60,000 nucleotides of DNA, from contig OU612066.1 in assembly GCA_914767715.1 (NCBI GenBank), forward strand, positions 27,752,283-27,812,282. Reading direction: 5' to 3'. The notes beneath the pieces were generated by a model that did not search any database, was not told the DNA's origin, and saw only the letters and a list, made by a program, of their open reading frames with translations. Source of the stretch: Membranipora membranacea. Lineage: Eukaryota; Bryozoa; Gymnolaemata; Cheilostomatida; Membraniporidae. Shown piece after piece: positions 59,347 to 60,000 of this stretch; positions within the stretch are counted from its first letter, which is position 1; every line of letters begins with the position of its first letter. A program made the translations under genes and the position numbers.

Positions 59347-60000
59347 GCACACTCACTGTATAACTCAGCATTGAGAAGAAAGGAGGATGAGAATTTACGC
59401 AGAAGACTTTTTGAGCTTCAGCAGACTTTCTGGGGAGATCAGTGCAGTATCAGTTATGAAGCACAAAACAATCATACTTCAAAGCTAAAGGCTGACATTG
59501 AATCAATCAGAGAGAGATTCAGGCATGAGAGCAAACGAGCTGCATCATTGGTGAGTCAGTTCACAATAGACAATAGTTGTGATTCTGCTACACTGCAAAG
59601 TGATTATTACTCACTAATGAAAGGCATATCATCAGACTGTTCGCAGGCAATGAGGGAATTCACAGCAAAAGTAATCGAGCTCAGCGTTCAGATCCTCACC
59701 ATTCCACCACCTTGTGTATTCACAGCAGTAGCTATTGGGTCACTGGCAAAAGAGGAGGCAACTCCTTATTCAGATCTTGAGTATATGTTTCTCACCGAGA
59801 GTAAAGCTCCAGAGACAGTGAGATACTTTGAACTTCTCGCTGTTACCACTTACTTCATGATTGGTAACCTGGGTGAGACCAAGCTGTCCTACATGTCCAT
59901 TGAAGAACTCAAAGGCTGGTTTGATGATAGAGCAAAAAACGGGTTCAAAATTGACGGCTTATCTGCAGGAGCAGGAAACATCCCAACAGGCAATGGTTCA
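59347..60000 (+). CDS. Nucleotidyltransferase-TPR gene copy 2, main exon (partial)
   Basis: Follows AACAG in phase 0 and stays open to the window end (218 codons): AHSLYNSALRRKEDENLRRR, LKADIESIRERFRHESKRAA and the motif GSLAKEEATPYSDLEYMFL (59737-59793). It is colinear with 33999-34652 of copy 1 at high identity. The usual Gly in K-G-E of the nucleotidyltransferase motif is Glu here, while G-S and the Asp-x-Glu of S-D-L-E are kept. The TPR part lies beyond the window. It is the likely functional sister of the broken copy 1. Confidence 0.85.

Overview
The window is a piece of an animal (metazoan) nuclear genome. It is AT-rich and intron-bearing, with phase-consistent GT-AG splice sites, many decayed LINEs, tRNA-derived SINEs and MITE-like DNA elements. 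Four tau/MAP2/MAP4-type tubulin-binding repeats, expanded TPR/nucleotidyltransferase genes, YqaJ-family remnants and the repeat content suggest an invertebrate, most likely a bilaterian. I cannot name a clade. There are no prokaryotic operons, rRNA genes or CRISPR arrays.

Layout: 0-2.5 kb holds minus-strand exons of an ankyrin-repeat protein. 3.9-5.06 kb is a dense cluster of palindromes. 5.08-7.75 kb is a defective LINE, followed by a tRNA-derived SINE at 8.07-8.3 kb. 9.29-10.38 kb holds two exons of a tau/MAP-type gene, and a TTAA-flanked MITE lies just downstream. 11.1-14 kb has a GC-rich hairpin and two LINE 3' ends. 15.1-15.8 kb is a minus-strand YqaJ/SWIM pseudogene.

17.27-27.19 kb is the most striking locus. 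It is a plus-strand gene of at least 19 exons joining a Mutator-like (MULE) DDE transposase domain, a SWIM zinc finger, a complete-looking Ulp1/SENP-type cysteine protease domain (peptidase C48) and an acidic C-terminal region. All inspected exon phases fit. After the protease there are two possible splice acceptors, one leading to an early stop and the other to the long C-terminus.

29.7-33.6 kb holds LINE and SINE fragments. 33.77-38.59 kb is a GlnD/DUF294-like nucleotidyltransferase plus TPR gene copy. It is broken by a nonsense codon, a one-base frameshift and a 717-bp hAT-type insertion with an 8-bp target duplication, and its last codons are LINE-derived. A second copy with an intact frame begins at 58.68 kb and runs off the window end.

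38.5-44.3 kb contains more LINE ends, a long GGAC/GGAT microsatellite and a CACTG-type MITE. 45.08-50.82 kb is bounded by inverted arms of about 555 bp and contains a YqaJ-like recombinase fragment and a tandem array of tRNA B-box-like modules. 53.75-58.3 kb is a nearly full-length but inactive minus-strand LINE. Its ORF1 begins with an RNase H1 hybrid-binding/viroplasmin-like domain and carries a polyglutamine tract, and ORF1 and ORF2 overlap by 8 bases.
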